64,000 bases of DNA, taken from positions 1-64,000 of the forward strand of contig SVEQ01000001.1 of NCBI GenBank assembly GCA_015057325.1. The letters are read 5' to 3'. Numbering within the stretch: position 1 is the first letter of the stretch; each line of letters begins with the position of its first letter. The DNA is from Lachnospiraceae bacterium. Its GTDB lineage: Bacteria; Bacillota; Clostridia; Lachnospirales; Lachnospiraceae. Shown here one piece after another: positions 35,015-43,537 of this stretch. The notes beneath the pieces are model-generated. The model saw nothing but the letters and a program-made list of their open reading frames with translations, was not told the DNA's origin and searched no databases. Both the position numbers and the translations under genes were made by a program.

Positions 35015-36091
35015 ATGAAAAGAATTGGAATGTTAACAAGTGGTGGCGATTGTCAGGCATTAAATGCTACAATGCGCGGCGTAGTAAAAGGTCTTTGCAA
35101 TATGTGCAAGGACGTTGAGATTTACGGTTTTTTGGAGGGTTACAAAGGACTTATACGCAACAACTACAAACTTCTTAAGGCAGAAGATTTCTCGGGAATC
35201 CTTACTAAGGGTGGTACAATACTTGGAAGTTCACGTCAGCCGTTTAAGTTGATGGGTCAGCCTACAGAGGACGGTATTGATAAGGTTAAAGCCATGAAGG
35301 AAACCTACAAGAAATTAAAACTTGATTGTCTTGTTGTTCTTGGTGGTAACGGTTCTCAAAAGACAGCCAACCTTTTAAGCGAAGAGGGATTAAATGTTAT
35401 CGGTCTTCCAAAGACTATCGATAATGACCTTTGGGGAACTGATATGACCTTTGGTTTCCAGTCGGCAGTAGATATTGCAACAGCAGCAATTGACTGTATC
35501 CATACAACTGCCGCTTCTCATAACAGAGTATTCTTAGTAGAGATTATGGGACACAAAGTAGGACATATTACACTTCATGCAGGAATTGCCGGTGGAGCGG
35601 ATATCATACTTTTGCCTGAGATACCATACGATATCAAGAGTGTTTGTAAGGCACTTGATAAGAGAAGCAAAGAAGGAAAAGGATTCTCTATTATTGCAGT
35701 AGCAGAGGGTGCTATTTCAAAAGAGGATGCAGCACTTCCAAAGAAGAAGAGAAAAGAAAAGATTGCTAATCGTCCATATCCTTCGGTAGCTTATGAAATA
35801 GCAGATCAGATCAAGGATACTTGCGGATGCGAGGTTAGAGTTGCAGTTCCGGGACACACACAAAGAGGTGGCAGCCCGAATGCATATGATCGCGTGCTCT
35901 CTTCAAGATTCGGTGCTTATGCAGCGGGACTTATCAAGGAGGAGAAGTACGGAAGACTTGTAGTACTTAAAGACAATGATGTTACAGATATCGCACTTGA
36001 GGAGTCAGCAGGAAAACTTAAATATGTTTCGCCTGATGACAGTATTGTTCAGAATGCGAGAGCGTTAGGAATTTCTTTCGGCGACGACTAA
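35015..36091 (+). CDS. Phosphofructokinase family protein, atypical nucleotide site
   Basis: A 358-aa PFK-family enzyme converting fructose-6-phosphate to the 1,6-bisphosphate. The first loop is SGGDCQALNATMRG where most members have GGDxPGxN. The Mg-phosphoryl loop is GGNGS (residues 110-114), with Asn in place of the Asp of GGDGS. PKTIDND (132-138) carries a Lys, as in PPi-using and group III enzymes, rather than the Gly of E. coli PFK-1. The catalytic Asp of TIDND is present, as are MGHKVGH and PGHTQRGG. Phosphoryl donor (ATP or PPi) uncertain. SD AAGGAAGG; 26 bp after recR. Confidence 0.88.
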   Translation: MKRIGMLTSGGDCQALNATMRGVVKGLCNMCKDVEIYGFLEGYKGLIRNNYKLLKAEDFSGILTKGGTILGSSRQPFKLMGQPTEDGIDKVKAMKETYKKLKLDCLVVLGGNGSQKTANLLSEEGLNVIGLPKTIDNDLWGTDMTFGFQSAVDIATAAIDCIHTTAASHNRVFLVEIMGHKVGHITLHAGIAGGADIILLPEIPYDIKSVCKALDKRSKEGKGFSIIAVAEGAISKEDAALPKKKRKEKIANRPYPSVAYEIADQIKDTCGCEVRVAVPGHTQRGGSPNAYDRVLSSRFGAYAAGLIKEEKYGRLVVLKDNDVTDIALEESAGKLKYVSPDDSIVQNARALGISFGDD

Positions 36092-36158
36092 TGATATAAT
36101 CACCATATGTTTTGATCCTGCATATTATATTTCATGGAATCATTTTAAGGAGAATGGA

Positions 36159-36530
36159 ATGTATATGCAGGGTCTACATTATGATCTGGATTCTTATTTC
36201 CCGAAGAATCCGGATTTTTTAAAGGAAGAAGAAGTTTGTCTTGAGGATTATGAGCAGATAAAAAGGCTCTATCCTTTGCAAATGAGACTTGTAGCGGTAG
36301 TTCTTTCAGAGTGTTTAGACCGCTATGAGTATGAGGGAAGTCCCATATTTCACGAGTATCCGGATGCGGTTACGGTATATGGGATTGCAAAGAAAGTGTA
36401 TGATGCCATGGGATATGGCGATAATAATGAGAATAAACAACAATTAATGGATATGATACAGATTATGGTTTGTCATGACATTTATGTCAGAAGGCGTCGG
36501 CATGACAGGCTTGTTGGAAAGTGGAGATAA
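36159..36530 (+). CDS. Conserved-looking hypothetical protein
   Basis: A 123-aa soluble, acidic protein with no signal peptide or membrane segment and a basic C-terminal tail (RRRRHDRLVGKWR). It includes YEQIKRLYPLQMRLVAVVLSECLDRYEYEGSPIF, split here by residues typical of a helical domain. I do not recognise the family. SD AAGGAGA lies five bases before the ATG. The next gene starts two bases after its stop, so the two are likely functionally linked. Confidence 0.7.
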   Translation: MYMQGLHYDLDSYFPKNPDFLKEEEVCLEDYEQIKRLYPLQMRLVAVVLSECLDRYEYEGSPIFHEYPDAVTVYGIAKKVYDAMGYGDNNENKQQLMDMIQIMVCHDIYVRRRRHDRLVGKWR

Positions 36531-36532
36531 TA

Positions 36533-39079
36533 ATGGACGGAAGATTTGCTGCGAAGATAGTTTTTTTGGTTATTATATTTTTTGGCACCATTTTTGTAGT
36601 AAACCAATTAAATAATGCAGGCGTGGACGAGGTTTCAGCCGAGATGGAACAGTCGGCCGTTCCTTTGGTATATGTCAGATACGAGGATCAGTTTATCAAT
36701 ACATTACATGGATATACCGGCAAGGTTACCACTACTAATTTTCGTGACACTATAACACCAATGGATTACGGACAGACAATTAATCTCTGGGCGACCAAAG
36801 GCGAAACGGAATGCAGCAGTTACGAGTACGAGTTACGAAGTCAATATCAGGGAGATCTTATCGAAAATGATGTGATTGCCAACCGTGTTAGTGAAGATGG
36901 ATATGACAAATTAAGTATAACCTTCCGTACAAAACTTGAGGAACTTACAGAGTACGTACTTGTTGTGAAAGCAATGAACGGTGAGGAGACGGCTGCCAGA
37001 TACTATACAAGAGTAGTTGTGGAAAATGATTTCCATGCGGGAAGTCTTCTTGAGTTTGTATATAGATTTAACAATGCAATATTTGATAAAGGTAAGGCCG
37101 AAACTATAATAACAAAAAGTATCGAGCCTAATGAGGAAGGTAATAATGATTATCTTTCTTCGGTTAACATTCATTCCAGTTTTGAAACGATAACTTTTGC
37201 AGATCTTAAGCCAACAAGAATTACCAAACCTATTGCAGATATCAAGGAAATTGATGATAGTTATGCCATTATACAATTGAAATATCTTATATCAGCAACT
37301 GAGAACAGAGTGCAGGAGACCTTTTTTGTTACGGAAGATTATCGTGTAAGATATGTCAATAAGACAACTGTTTATCTGCTTGATTATAACAGAACACAGG
37401 AATCATTTTTTACAACGGATAATGTCAATATTACTGCAAATTACTTCAAAATCGGTATAACCGACAGTCATGATTTTCAATATGTGGCAACAGAGAATCA
37501 GAAGAAGGTTGCGTTTGTTCAGGCAAGACAGTTGTGGTATTACGATTACAATAACAATACTATTTCCAATGTATTTGGGTTTTGCCAGTCGACGAATTAT
37601 ACGGATCAGCGTGCTTCTTATGATGGAAATGATATCAAAATTATCAGGATGGAGGAATCCGGCGATGTCATATTTGTCGTATACGGATATATGAACAGTG
37701 GCGTTCATGAAGGCAGAGTCGGCATGAGTCTGTGTCGTTTTGAGGCAAACAAGGGCAAGGTAGATGAACTTATATTTGTCGAAAATGATAAGCCGTTTAA
37801 CATCATCAAAGAAGATATGGAAACACTCATGTATTATAATGAGAATAAGGAGTTTTTCTATTTTGATAATGATTGTGTTGTTAAGGTTAACACGAGCGAC
37901 CTTACATCTGAAATATTTATAGAAGATGTCTTAAATGAGAATATTGCCGTGTCACAGGACAACCATTGCATCGCATATCCAAACTCATTGCTTACTGAAG
38001 ATACGAACGAAGTAACGGTATTAAATCTTGATAACAATGAGACGAGGACTATTCATGCAGATGGAACAGACAGACTTAAAGCGATTGGTTTTGTTCAAGA
38101 CGACCTTGTTCTTGGAAGAGTCAAAGAAGAGGATATTGTTGTTGCTCTGGATAAAACGGTCATTTGTCCGATTAAGTCTATAGACCTTATAGATGCCAAC
38201 AATAAGGTGGTAAAAACCTACAGCGATTCGGGTCTGTATGTCATGAGTGCCCGCGCAGAAAATGACGTAGTATATTTGGAAAGAGCTAAGAAGTTTGGCA
38301 ACGAATTTGAAGAAGCTGCACAGGACTTTATTACTTATAAGCAGGACGAGGATCCGGGAAAGATATCGTATAATTATAAGTATACGGATAACGCATATAA
38401 CCAGTTGTATCTTGCATTTCCTTCGGGAATATATATAGCAGAGAAGCCAAAGCTTGTTATCACAAAAGAGGCCGTTTCTGACAAGGATACGCGCGTTAAG
38501 ATATCATTTGACCACATCAATCCTAAGTTCTACGCTTTTGGCCAGGGTCATTATATGACGGATTACTTAAGTTTAAATGCTGCCGTACGAACAGCGTATG
38601 AAAATGCTGGAGTGGTTACTGATGCAGACGGAATTATTCTTTGGAGAAAGATTGCGGTTAAGGATTATCATACGGTTGCTGATAAAATAAGATTATATCA
38701 TGTTGAGGATATCGATGAGACTCTTCCGGCATGTATATATATGATGGGTGTATACGAAGAGAAGAATCCTGAATATGCAGCTATGAAAGAGGATATTGTA
38801 GCAGGTATTCCGACGGAAGAGATAATACTTAAATACGTAGGACGCCAGGGTGCGGATATAACAGGTTGCGATTTTGAAAACGGATTGTATTACCTTTGTA
38901 AGGATGCACCGGTAATTTCTAGATTTGAAGATGGTACTTATGTGCTCGTTACAAGTTATAACGGACAGAAGGTAAGATATATTAATCCGCTTGAAGAGAA
39001 AGATATTGTCGAAGACAGAAAAGAATTCGAAGAAAAGATAATGAAAAGTGGAAACGTATTTATAAGTTATGTAAGATAG
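36533..39079 (+). CDS. Large exported protein of unknown function with C39-like C-terminal region
   Basis: An 848-aa protein with a single N-terminal membrane helix (about residues 7-24) and the rest outside the cell. The middle (about 250-620) is repetitive in beta strands and could be a propeller (DYNNNTISNVFG and similar strand-turn units), though no clear repeat was proven. The end has GCDFENGLYYLC, APVISRF, DGTYVLVTSYNGQKVRYINP and GNVFISYV. This resembles the second half of C39-like papain-fold domains but lacks the histidine expected near the VLV strand, so it is probably non-catalytic. The ATG at 36533 follows GTGGAG. Transcript ends at 39105-39140. Confidence 0.75.
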   Translation: MDGRFAAKIVFLVIIFFGTIFVVNQLNNAGVDEVSAEMEQSAVPLVYVRYEDQFINTLHGYTGKVTTTNFRDTITPMDYGQTINLWATKGETECSSYEYELRSQYQGDLIENDVIANRVSEDGYDKLSITFRTKLEELTEYVLVVKAMNGEETAARYYTRVVVENDFHAGSLLEFVYRFNNAIFDKGKAETIITKSIEPNEEGNNDYLSSVNIHSSFETITFADLKPTRITKPIADIKEIDDSYAIIQLKYLISATENRVQETFFVTEDYRVRYVNKTTVYLLDYNRTQESFFTTDNVNITANYFKIGITDSHDFQYVATENQKKVAFVQARQLWYYDYNNNTISNVFGFCQSTNYTDQRASYDGNDIKIIRMEESGDVIFVVYGYMNSGVHEGRVGMSLCRFEANKGKVDELIFVENDKPFNIIKEDMETLMYYNENKEFFYFDNDCVVKVNTSDLTSEIFIEDVLNENIAVSQDNHCIAYPNSLLTEDTNEVTVLNLDNNETRTIHADGTDRLKAIGFVQDDLVLGRVKEEDIVVALDKTVICPIKSIDLIDANNKVVKTYSDSGLYVMSARAENDVVYLERAKKFGNEFEEAAQDFITYKQDEDPGKISYNYKYTDNAYNQLYLAFPSGIYIAEKPKLVITKEAVSDKDTRVKISFDHINPKFYAFGQGHYMTDYLSLNAAVRTAYENAGVVTDADGIILWRKIAVKDYHTVADKIRLYHVEDIDETLPACIYMMGVYEEKNPEYAAMKEDIVAGIPTEEIILKYVGRQGADITGCDFENGLYYLCKDAPVISRFEDGTYVLVTSYNGQKVRYINPLEEKDIVEDRKEFEEKIMKSGNVFISYVR

Positions 39080-39104
39080 AGTTGTGACAATCGGTGCACA
39101 AGTC

Positions 39105-39140
39105 AAAAAAAAAGGATTGGCAAAAGCCAATCCTTTTTGT
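39105..39140. terminator. Bidirectional intrinsic terminator
   Basis: AAAAAGGATTGGC pairs perfectly with GCCAATCCTTTTT around an AAAA loop. It serves the + strand exported-protein gene and the minus-strand ferredoxin gene. Confidence 0.9.
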
Positions 39141-39154
39141 GTACTATATTAGGA

Positions 39155-39325
39155 TTACTCCTCAGCGATAGCACCAACAGGGCAAGAACCTGCACATGAA
39201 CCACATGAAATACATGTATCAGGATTAATCTCGAACTTGCCGTCTCCCTCAGCGATAGCACCAACAGGACAAGAACCTGCACATGAACCGCATGAGATAC
39301 AAGCGTCACTAATTACGAATGCCAT
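39155..39325 (-). CDS. Clostridial-type 2[4Fe-4S] ferredoxin
   Basis: A 56-aa low-potential electron carrier. Two CxxCxxCxxxCP motifs (first at residues 9-20, second at 38-49) bind the two clusters. The two halves share an identical 18-residue block starting CISCGSCAGSC, encoded by 54-base segments differing at only three positions. Such near-identity is unusual for an ancient duplication and suggests recent gene conversion. SD GGAGGA lies seven to ten bases before the ATG. It lies 112 bp downstream of pflA on the same strand and has its own promoter. It could supply the ferredoxin used by IorAB or PflA. Confidence 0.93.
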   Translation of the reverse strand: MAFVISDACISCGSCAGSCPVGAIAEGDGKFEINPDTCISCGSCAGSCPVGAIAEE

Positions 39326-39346
39326 AATTGTTTCCTCCTTCGTTAT

Positions 39347-39375
39347 ATATTAATAATTAAATTTCAAATTATCAA
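39347..39375 (-). promoter_or_regulatory. Predicted promoter for ferredoxin
   Basis: On the minus strand TTGATA (39375-39370), a 17-base spacer and TAATAT (39352-39347). The leader would be very short. Confidence 0.5.
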
Positions 39376-39437
39376 CAACTATATTGTAAAGCATGTTGAA
39401 GGATATATCAAGTTAATTTTACACATATAGTAAACAT

Positions 39438-40199
39438 TTACTGGGTCGGATTATCCTCCGCACGACGCCTTTTTATACCGTTTATAATAATCTGTTTTGC
39501 CTTGATAGCATCATTGTTTGTTAATGGTTCCATACCCTTTAACGGATATTCCATACCAAGTTTTTCATACTTAACTTCGCCCATGTTATGATATGGAAGA
39601 ACATCTAATGCCCTTAAATGTGTAAGTCCGCCAATGAAATATCCGACAGCATCAAGATATTTATCGATGTAGGTGATATCCTTGACAAGCACGTGTCTAA
39701 TCCATATATCAACACCTTTTTCATCAATATACTTTGCAAAGTCCAAAATGTTGTCGTTAGGCTGTTTGCAAAGTTCCATATGTTCTTCGGGATCTATATG
39801 CTTAATGTCTAACATTACAAGATCGGTTACCTTCATTAGTCTGTCAAACTTTGCAAGAAGTTCAGGATTATCTCTATGGAATATTACGCCGGAAGTGTCC
39901 AAACATGTGTGAATATCTTTAGCCTTCGCAGCTTCAAAAAGTTCAATCAAGAAATCCATTTGCATTAATGGTTCGCCACCGGTAGCTGTGATTCCGCCAT
40001 TCTTGTAGAACGGTTTTAAGGTTTCATACTGAGCCATCAAATCTTCGACAGTATGTTCCTCGCCACCACCGGGTTCCCAGGTATCAGGATTGTGACAATA
40101 TTTGCAGCGCATTGGACATCCCTTGAAGAATACAACGTATCGCATTCCGGGACCGTCCACTGTACCGCAGGTCTCTATCGAATGTATGTGTCCTATCAT
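39438..40199 (-). CDS. pflA: Pyruvate formate-lyase activating enzyme
   Basis: A 253-aa radical-SAM enzyme that installs the glycyl radical on pyruvate formate-lyase. The cluster motif CPMRCKYCHNPDTW (CxxxCxxC) begins near residue 28, preceded by ETCGTVDGPGMRYVVF. TGGEPLMQ is the radical-SAM GGE motif. SD CGAGGTG is present. The partner pflB, usually adjacent and upstream, is absent; a palindromic repeat occupies the upstream side starting 27 bp from the ATG. A downstream or distant pflB is expected. Confidence 0.95.
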   Translation of the reverse strand: MIGHIHSIETCGTVDGPGMRYVVFFKGCPMRCKYCHNPDTWEPGGGEEHTVEDLMAQYETLKPFYKNGGITATGGEPLMQMDFLIELFEAAKAKDIHTCLDTSGVIFHRDNPELLAKFDRLMKVTDLVMLDIKHIDPEEHMELCKQPNDNILDFAKYIDEKGVDIWIRHVLVKDITYIDKYLDAVGYFIGGLTHLRALDVLPYHNMGEVKYEKLGMEYPLKGMEPLTNNDAIKAKQIIINGIKRRRAEDNPTQ

Positions 40200-40225
40200 G
40201 GTTTCACCTCGTTTCCAATTTATTT

Positions 40226-40640
40226 GCTGCTTAGTTACATTTTAAAACGGACGCATACTTATTTTTTAATGTATTATGTTCATGTATGCCTGATTGTCCG
40301 GATATAAGAGTTTCTAGGTATTACGGAAATACTTTTGCCATACTTCCACCTTCGTAGCATGAGCTACTCGGTGTCACGGCATTCGCCGTATATGTATGTA
40401 CGCATTATAATACATAAGCGAGCAAACTCGCATGTATTATATGCGACATACATGCATGGCTCATTACTACGCGCAATTCGACATCCTGTCTCAATGGAAC
40501 ATGCCGAACATCCATGTTCGGCAACCGCTGTATATTCAACGTAATACCAAGAAACTCTAATATCCTCCTGAATGTCACCCAGAATGTAATACACAACAAT
40601 TCATTATGCTGTCTGTTGGTTCAAAATGTACCCAAACAGC
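40226..40640. repeat. Palindrome P1: 415-bp giant hairpin repeat
   Basis: A single imperfect palindrome centred on GCGAG-CAAA-CTCGC (40418-40431). Inner arms 40392-40415 and 40432-40453 pair almost fully. 40300-40325 pairs with 40540-40565 at 24 of 26 positions. The outer 18 bases beginning GCTGCTTAGTTACATTTT pair with those ending AAAATGTACCCAAACAGC at 15 positions. The ends are GCTGCTT...AAACAGC, as in P2. No transposase or conserved protein is encoded. A piece of P1 also lies at the start of the window. It occupies the pflA leader side of the intergenic region. Confidence 0.85.
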
Positions 40641-40680
40641 TGACGCACGCGACTCGCATCATCGCGAACGTTACGTGTTG
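40641..40680. repeat. Linker of composite repeat, copy 2
   Basis: A 40-base spacer between P1 and P2, identical to 58-111 except for loss of 14 bases between CTCGC repeats. Confidence 0.6.
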
Positions 40681-40983
40681 GCTGCTTTGATGCACTTTCG
40701 TACATAACGAAACAGCGTGAGATTATCTGTGTGTGCAATATCCTGTGGAATATGGTAGGTGTTTAGAGGTTGTTGGTATGCCGTGATTAACATAGCGATG
40801 CGAGCCATGGATGGCGAGCAAGGCATCATTGAGCCACGATGGCGAATTGATAGCCGGTCGCGTATTATATGAAAGTGTAGTCGGCATACCTACAACCTCT
40901 TAGCACCGGACATTCTGACACAGGATATGCATACATCTGATAATCTATACGCGTCCGTCATATATAAAAGTGCATTAAACAGC
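40681..40983. repeat. Palindrome P2, copy 2
   Basis: Same length (303 bp) and orientation as 112-414, with about six base differences, all in the right half. The 19-base inner arms are 40765-40783 and 40882-40900. An in-frame TGA appears where copy 1 has AGA, which excludes a conserved protein. The iorA promoter starts 12 bases after its end. Confidence 0.85.
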
Positions 40984-40995
40984 AAAATAGAACTC

Positions 40996-41024
40996 TTGCA
41001 GATGACATGATAAGCAGTTATAAT
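40996..41024 (+). promoter_or_regulatory. Predicted promoter for the iorAB-paaK genes
   Basis: TTGCAG (40996-41001), a 17-base spacer and TATAAT (41019-41024), directly after palindrome P2. The arrangement matches the Sua5 promoter at 422-450. Confidence 0.6.
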
Positions 41025-41065
41025 GAAATATTGTAATTAACGGTTAAAAAGAAAAGGGGAAAACC

Positions 41066-42901
41066 ATGCACAAAGAATTTATGATGGGTAATCAGGCGAT
41101 TGCAATGGGTGCGATTGCAGCAGGAGTTAATCTTGTTGCGGGATATCCGGGAACGCCTTCAAGCGAGGTGCTTGAGACGGTTGCAAAGAATCGCCCGGAG
41201 AATACATATGTTGAGTGGTCGGTTAATGAGAAATCGGCTATGGAGGTTGCAGCGGGAGCGGCGTACGCCGGCGCAAGAACAATGGTTACAATGAAGCAGG
41301 TGGGGCTAAATGTTGCCTCTGACCCGCTGATGAGTCTTGAATATATAGGAGTTAAGGGCGGCATGGTCGTGCTTGTTGCAGATGATCCGGGCCCAATATC
41401 TTCGCAGACAGAGCAGGATACAAGAACATTTGCAATGTATTCGAAGCTTCCGTGTTTTGATCCTACGTCGGTGCAGGAAGCATATGACATGGTGCAAGAA
41501 GCATTTGAGTATTCGGAGAAATATCACACGCCGGTATTCCTTCGCCCCACAACAAGAGTAAGTCATGCATATCAGGGAATAGATATTAAGGATGCCAATG
41601 AGTATTATCATAACGAGGCAGAGGGCTTTATCAAGGATTCAAGTAAATGGGTAATCTTCCCAAGACTTGCCAATGTCAATCACGCAAAGATTGAGAGAAG
41701 AAATGATGAGTTAAAGTCAGTATTTTCTAAACTTGGTTTTAATGCGATAGACAATGAATCATCTAATGCCAAGAAAGCAATCGCTGCAGGCGGAATCAGT
41801 TACGCATATGTTTGTGATGTGCTTGAAGACGTCCCGGAAAATGATCGCCCGAAGGTGTTGAAGGTCGGAATACCATTTCCGTTCCCTGAAGAACTTGCTA
41901 TTCGTTTCTTAGAAGGCATAGATGAGGTTATATGTTTTGAGGAGTTAGATCCTGTTATAGAACGTTCGCTTAACTATCTTGCAGGAAAGAGTAATATATC
42001 CGTTAATATCAGAGGCAAGATTACAGAGGATACCGCAAGAAGCGGAGAGAATAATGTTAATGTAATAAGACAAATTATAGCAGGCATTTTCCCGGAACTT
42101 GCTAAATACCTTTCAGACAAGGAAAATGCTACAGACAATAACGCACCCGAACTTCCGGTAAGACCACCTGTACTTTGTGCGGGTTGTCCACATAGAGCAT
42201 CATTTTATGCGGTCAAAACTGCCATGAAGGGAAGAAAGACAATTTTTTGCGGAGATATCGGTTGCTATACGCTTGGTAACGCGAAGCCGCTTGATATGGT
42301 AGATACATGTCTTTGCATGGGAGCGGGACTTGGAATTGCGCAGGGAGTAGGTCACATTGAGCCCGATACAACATGCTTTGCATTTGTGGGTGATTCAACA
42401 TTTTTCGCATCGGCAATAACAGGCGTTGTCAACGCGGTTTATAACCAGGCGAGTATGACTCTTATTGTACTTGATAATTCGACAACGGCAATGACAGGAC
42501 ACCAGCCACATCCGGGAACGGGAAGAACTATGATGGGTCAGGTCGTTGACAAGATTGATATAGAGGCAGTGCTTCACGGAGTGGGCGTTAAGACTGTTGA
42601 GACGGTTAATCCCCTAGATCATGCAAAAGCGGTTGAAACCGTCAAACGCGTGGCAGATGAAGAGGGCGTTAAGGCAATCATTTTCAAGTCGCCTTGTATT
42701 GCACTTGTTACACCTAATCCTGCATGCCATATTGATAAGGATAAATGTGTGGGCTGCAAGAAATGTATTAATGAAATTGGCTGTCCGGCAATAAGCTTTG
42801 CGGACGGTAAGGCAGTTATAGACACCTCTCTTTGTACGGGGTGCGGATTGTGTTCGCAGTTATGCCCGACATGTGCGATAGGAGGTGAGGCAAATGCGTA
42901 A
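41066..42901 (+). CDS. iorA: Indolepyruvate:ferredoxin oxidoreductase, alpha subunit
   Basis: With IorB, oxidatively decarboxylates aryl pyruvates (indole-, phenyl- or hydroxyphenylpyruvate) to aryl-acetyl-CoA, reducing ferredoxin. The 611-aa subunit has an N-terminal pyrimidine-binding domain (GYPGTPSSEVLE) and a TPP domain with CAGCPHRASFYAVK, GDIGCYTLG and GDSTFFASAITGVVNAVY. Two C-terminal [4Fe-4S] motifs follow (CVGCKKCINEIGCP and CTGCGLCSQLCP). SD AAAAGGGG. It overlaps iorB by 8 bp; paaK follows. Confidence 0.95.
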   Translation: MHKEFMMGNQAIAMGAIAAGVNLVAGYPGTPSSEVLETVAKNRPENTYVEWSVNEKSAMEVAAGAAYAGARTMVTMKQVGLNVASDPLMSLEYIGVKGGMVVLVADDPGPISSQTEQDTRTFAMYSKLPCFDPTSVQEAYDMVQEAFEYSEKYHTPVFLRPTTRVSHAYQGIDIKDANEYYHNEAEGFIKDSSKWVIFPRLANVNHAKIERRNDELKSVFSKLGFNAIDNESSNAKKAIAAGGISYAYVCDVLEDVPENDRPKVLKVGIPFPFPEELAIRFLEGIDEVICFEELDPVIERSLNYLAGKSNISVNIRGKITEDTARSGENNVNVIRQIIAGIFPELAKYLSDKENATDNNAPELPVRPPVLCAGCPHRASFYAVKTAMKGRKTIFCGDIGCYTLGNAKPLDMVDTCLCMGAGLGIAQGVGHIEPDTTCFAFVGDSTFFASAITGVVNAVYNQASMTLIVLDNSTTAMTGHQPHPGTGRTMMGQVVDKIDIEAVLHGVGVKTVETVNPLDHAKAVETVKRVADEEGVKAIIFKSPCIALVTPNPACHIDKDKCVGCKKCINEIGCPAISFADGKAVIDTSLCTGCGLCSQLCPTCAIGGEANA

Positions 42902-43466
42902 GAATATTGTACTTTGCGGAGTAGGCGGCCAGGGAACCGTGCTTGCATCAAAACTTATAGCGGCTGCCTCTATCATTGAGGGATATCCTGTTATGAGTGC
43001 CGAGACTATCGGAATGGCGCAACGAGGAGGAAGTGTTTTCAGTAACCTTCGTATCGGAGAGGGTGTACACTCTCCTATGATTGCTGATCATACGGCAGAT
43101 TTGATTATCGGTTTTGAGCCGGGTGAGGCAGTCAGAATGCTTCATTTCTTGAAGCCTGACGGAGTTGTTGTCACTAACAAAAAAACAGTAGTGCCAACCT
43201 CAGCATCGCTTACCGGTTTTGTATATGAGGCTGATGTGATGATTGATTATTTGAAGAGTCACTGCGGCAAACTTGTTGTAGTTGACGGTGACGCAGCGGC
43301 AGAAAAACTTGGCTCACCCAAAATACTTAATACAGTACTTTTAGGAGCAGCATATAGAAGCGGAGTGCTTGGACTTTCTAAAGACTCAATTAAGAGAGCA
43401 ATGTCAAACCACATCAAAGAGAAATTGCTTCCGCTTAATCTTGAAGCATTTTCGTATGAAAATTAA
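42894..43466 (+). CDS. iorB: Indolepyruvate:ferredoxin oxidoreductase, beta subunit
   Basis: A 190-aa gamma-type domain partner of IorA. It opens with NIVLCGVGGQGTVLASKLIA and has GMAQRGGSVFSNLRIG, both family signatures. The ATG at 42894 has GGAGGTGAGG upstream at good spacing and lies inside the 3' end of iorA, so the subunits are co-translated. A GTG start at 42885 would overlap the SD. Confidence 0.95.
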   Translation: MRKNIVLCGVGGQGTVLASKLIAAASIIEGYPVMSAETIGMAQRGGSVFSNLRIGEGVHSPMIADHTADLIIGFEPGEAVRMLHFLKPDGVVVTNKKTVVPTSASLTGFVYEADVMIDYLKSHCGKLVVVDGDAAAEKLGSPKILNTVLLGAAYRSGVLGLSKDSIKRAMSNHIKEKLLPLNLEAFSYEN

Positions 43467-43537
43467 CCAAAGTTAAAAATCAATAATTATAATTTTCAAA
43501 AAGTAAGAAATAATTATTTCAAAGAAAGGGAGAACAA

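Noticed and set aside
40335..40599. Short open frames on both strands inside P1
   Set aside because: They follow from the palindrome (mirror frames on both strands), have no SD, and encode low-quality sequence without motifs.
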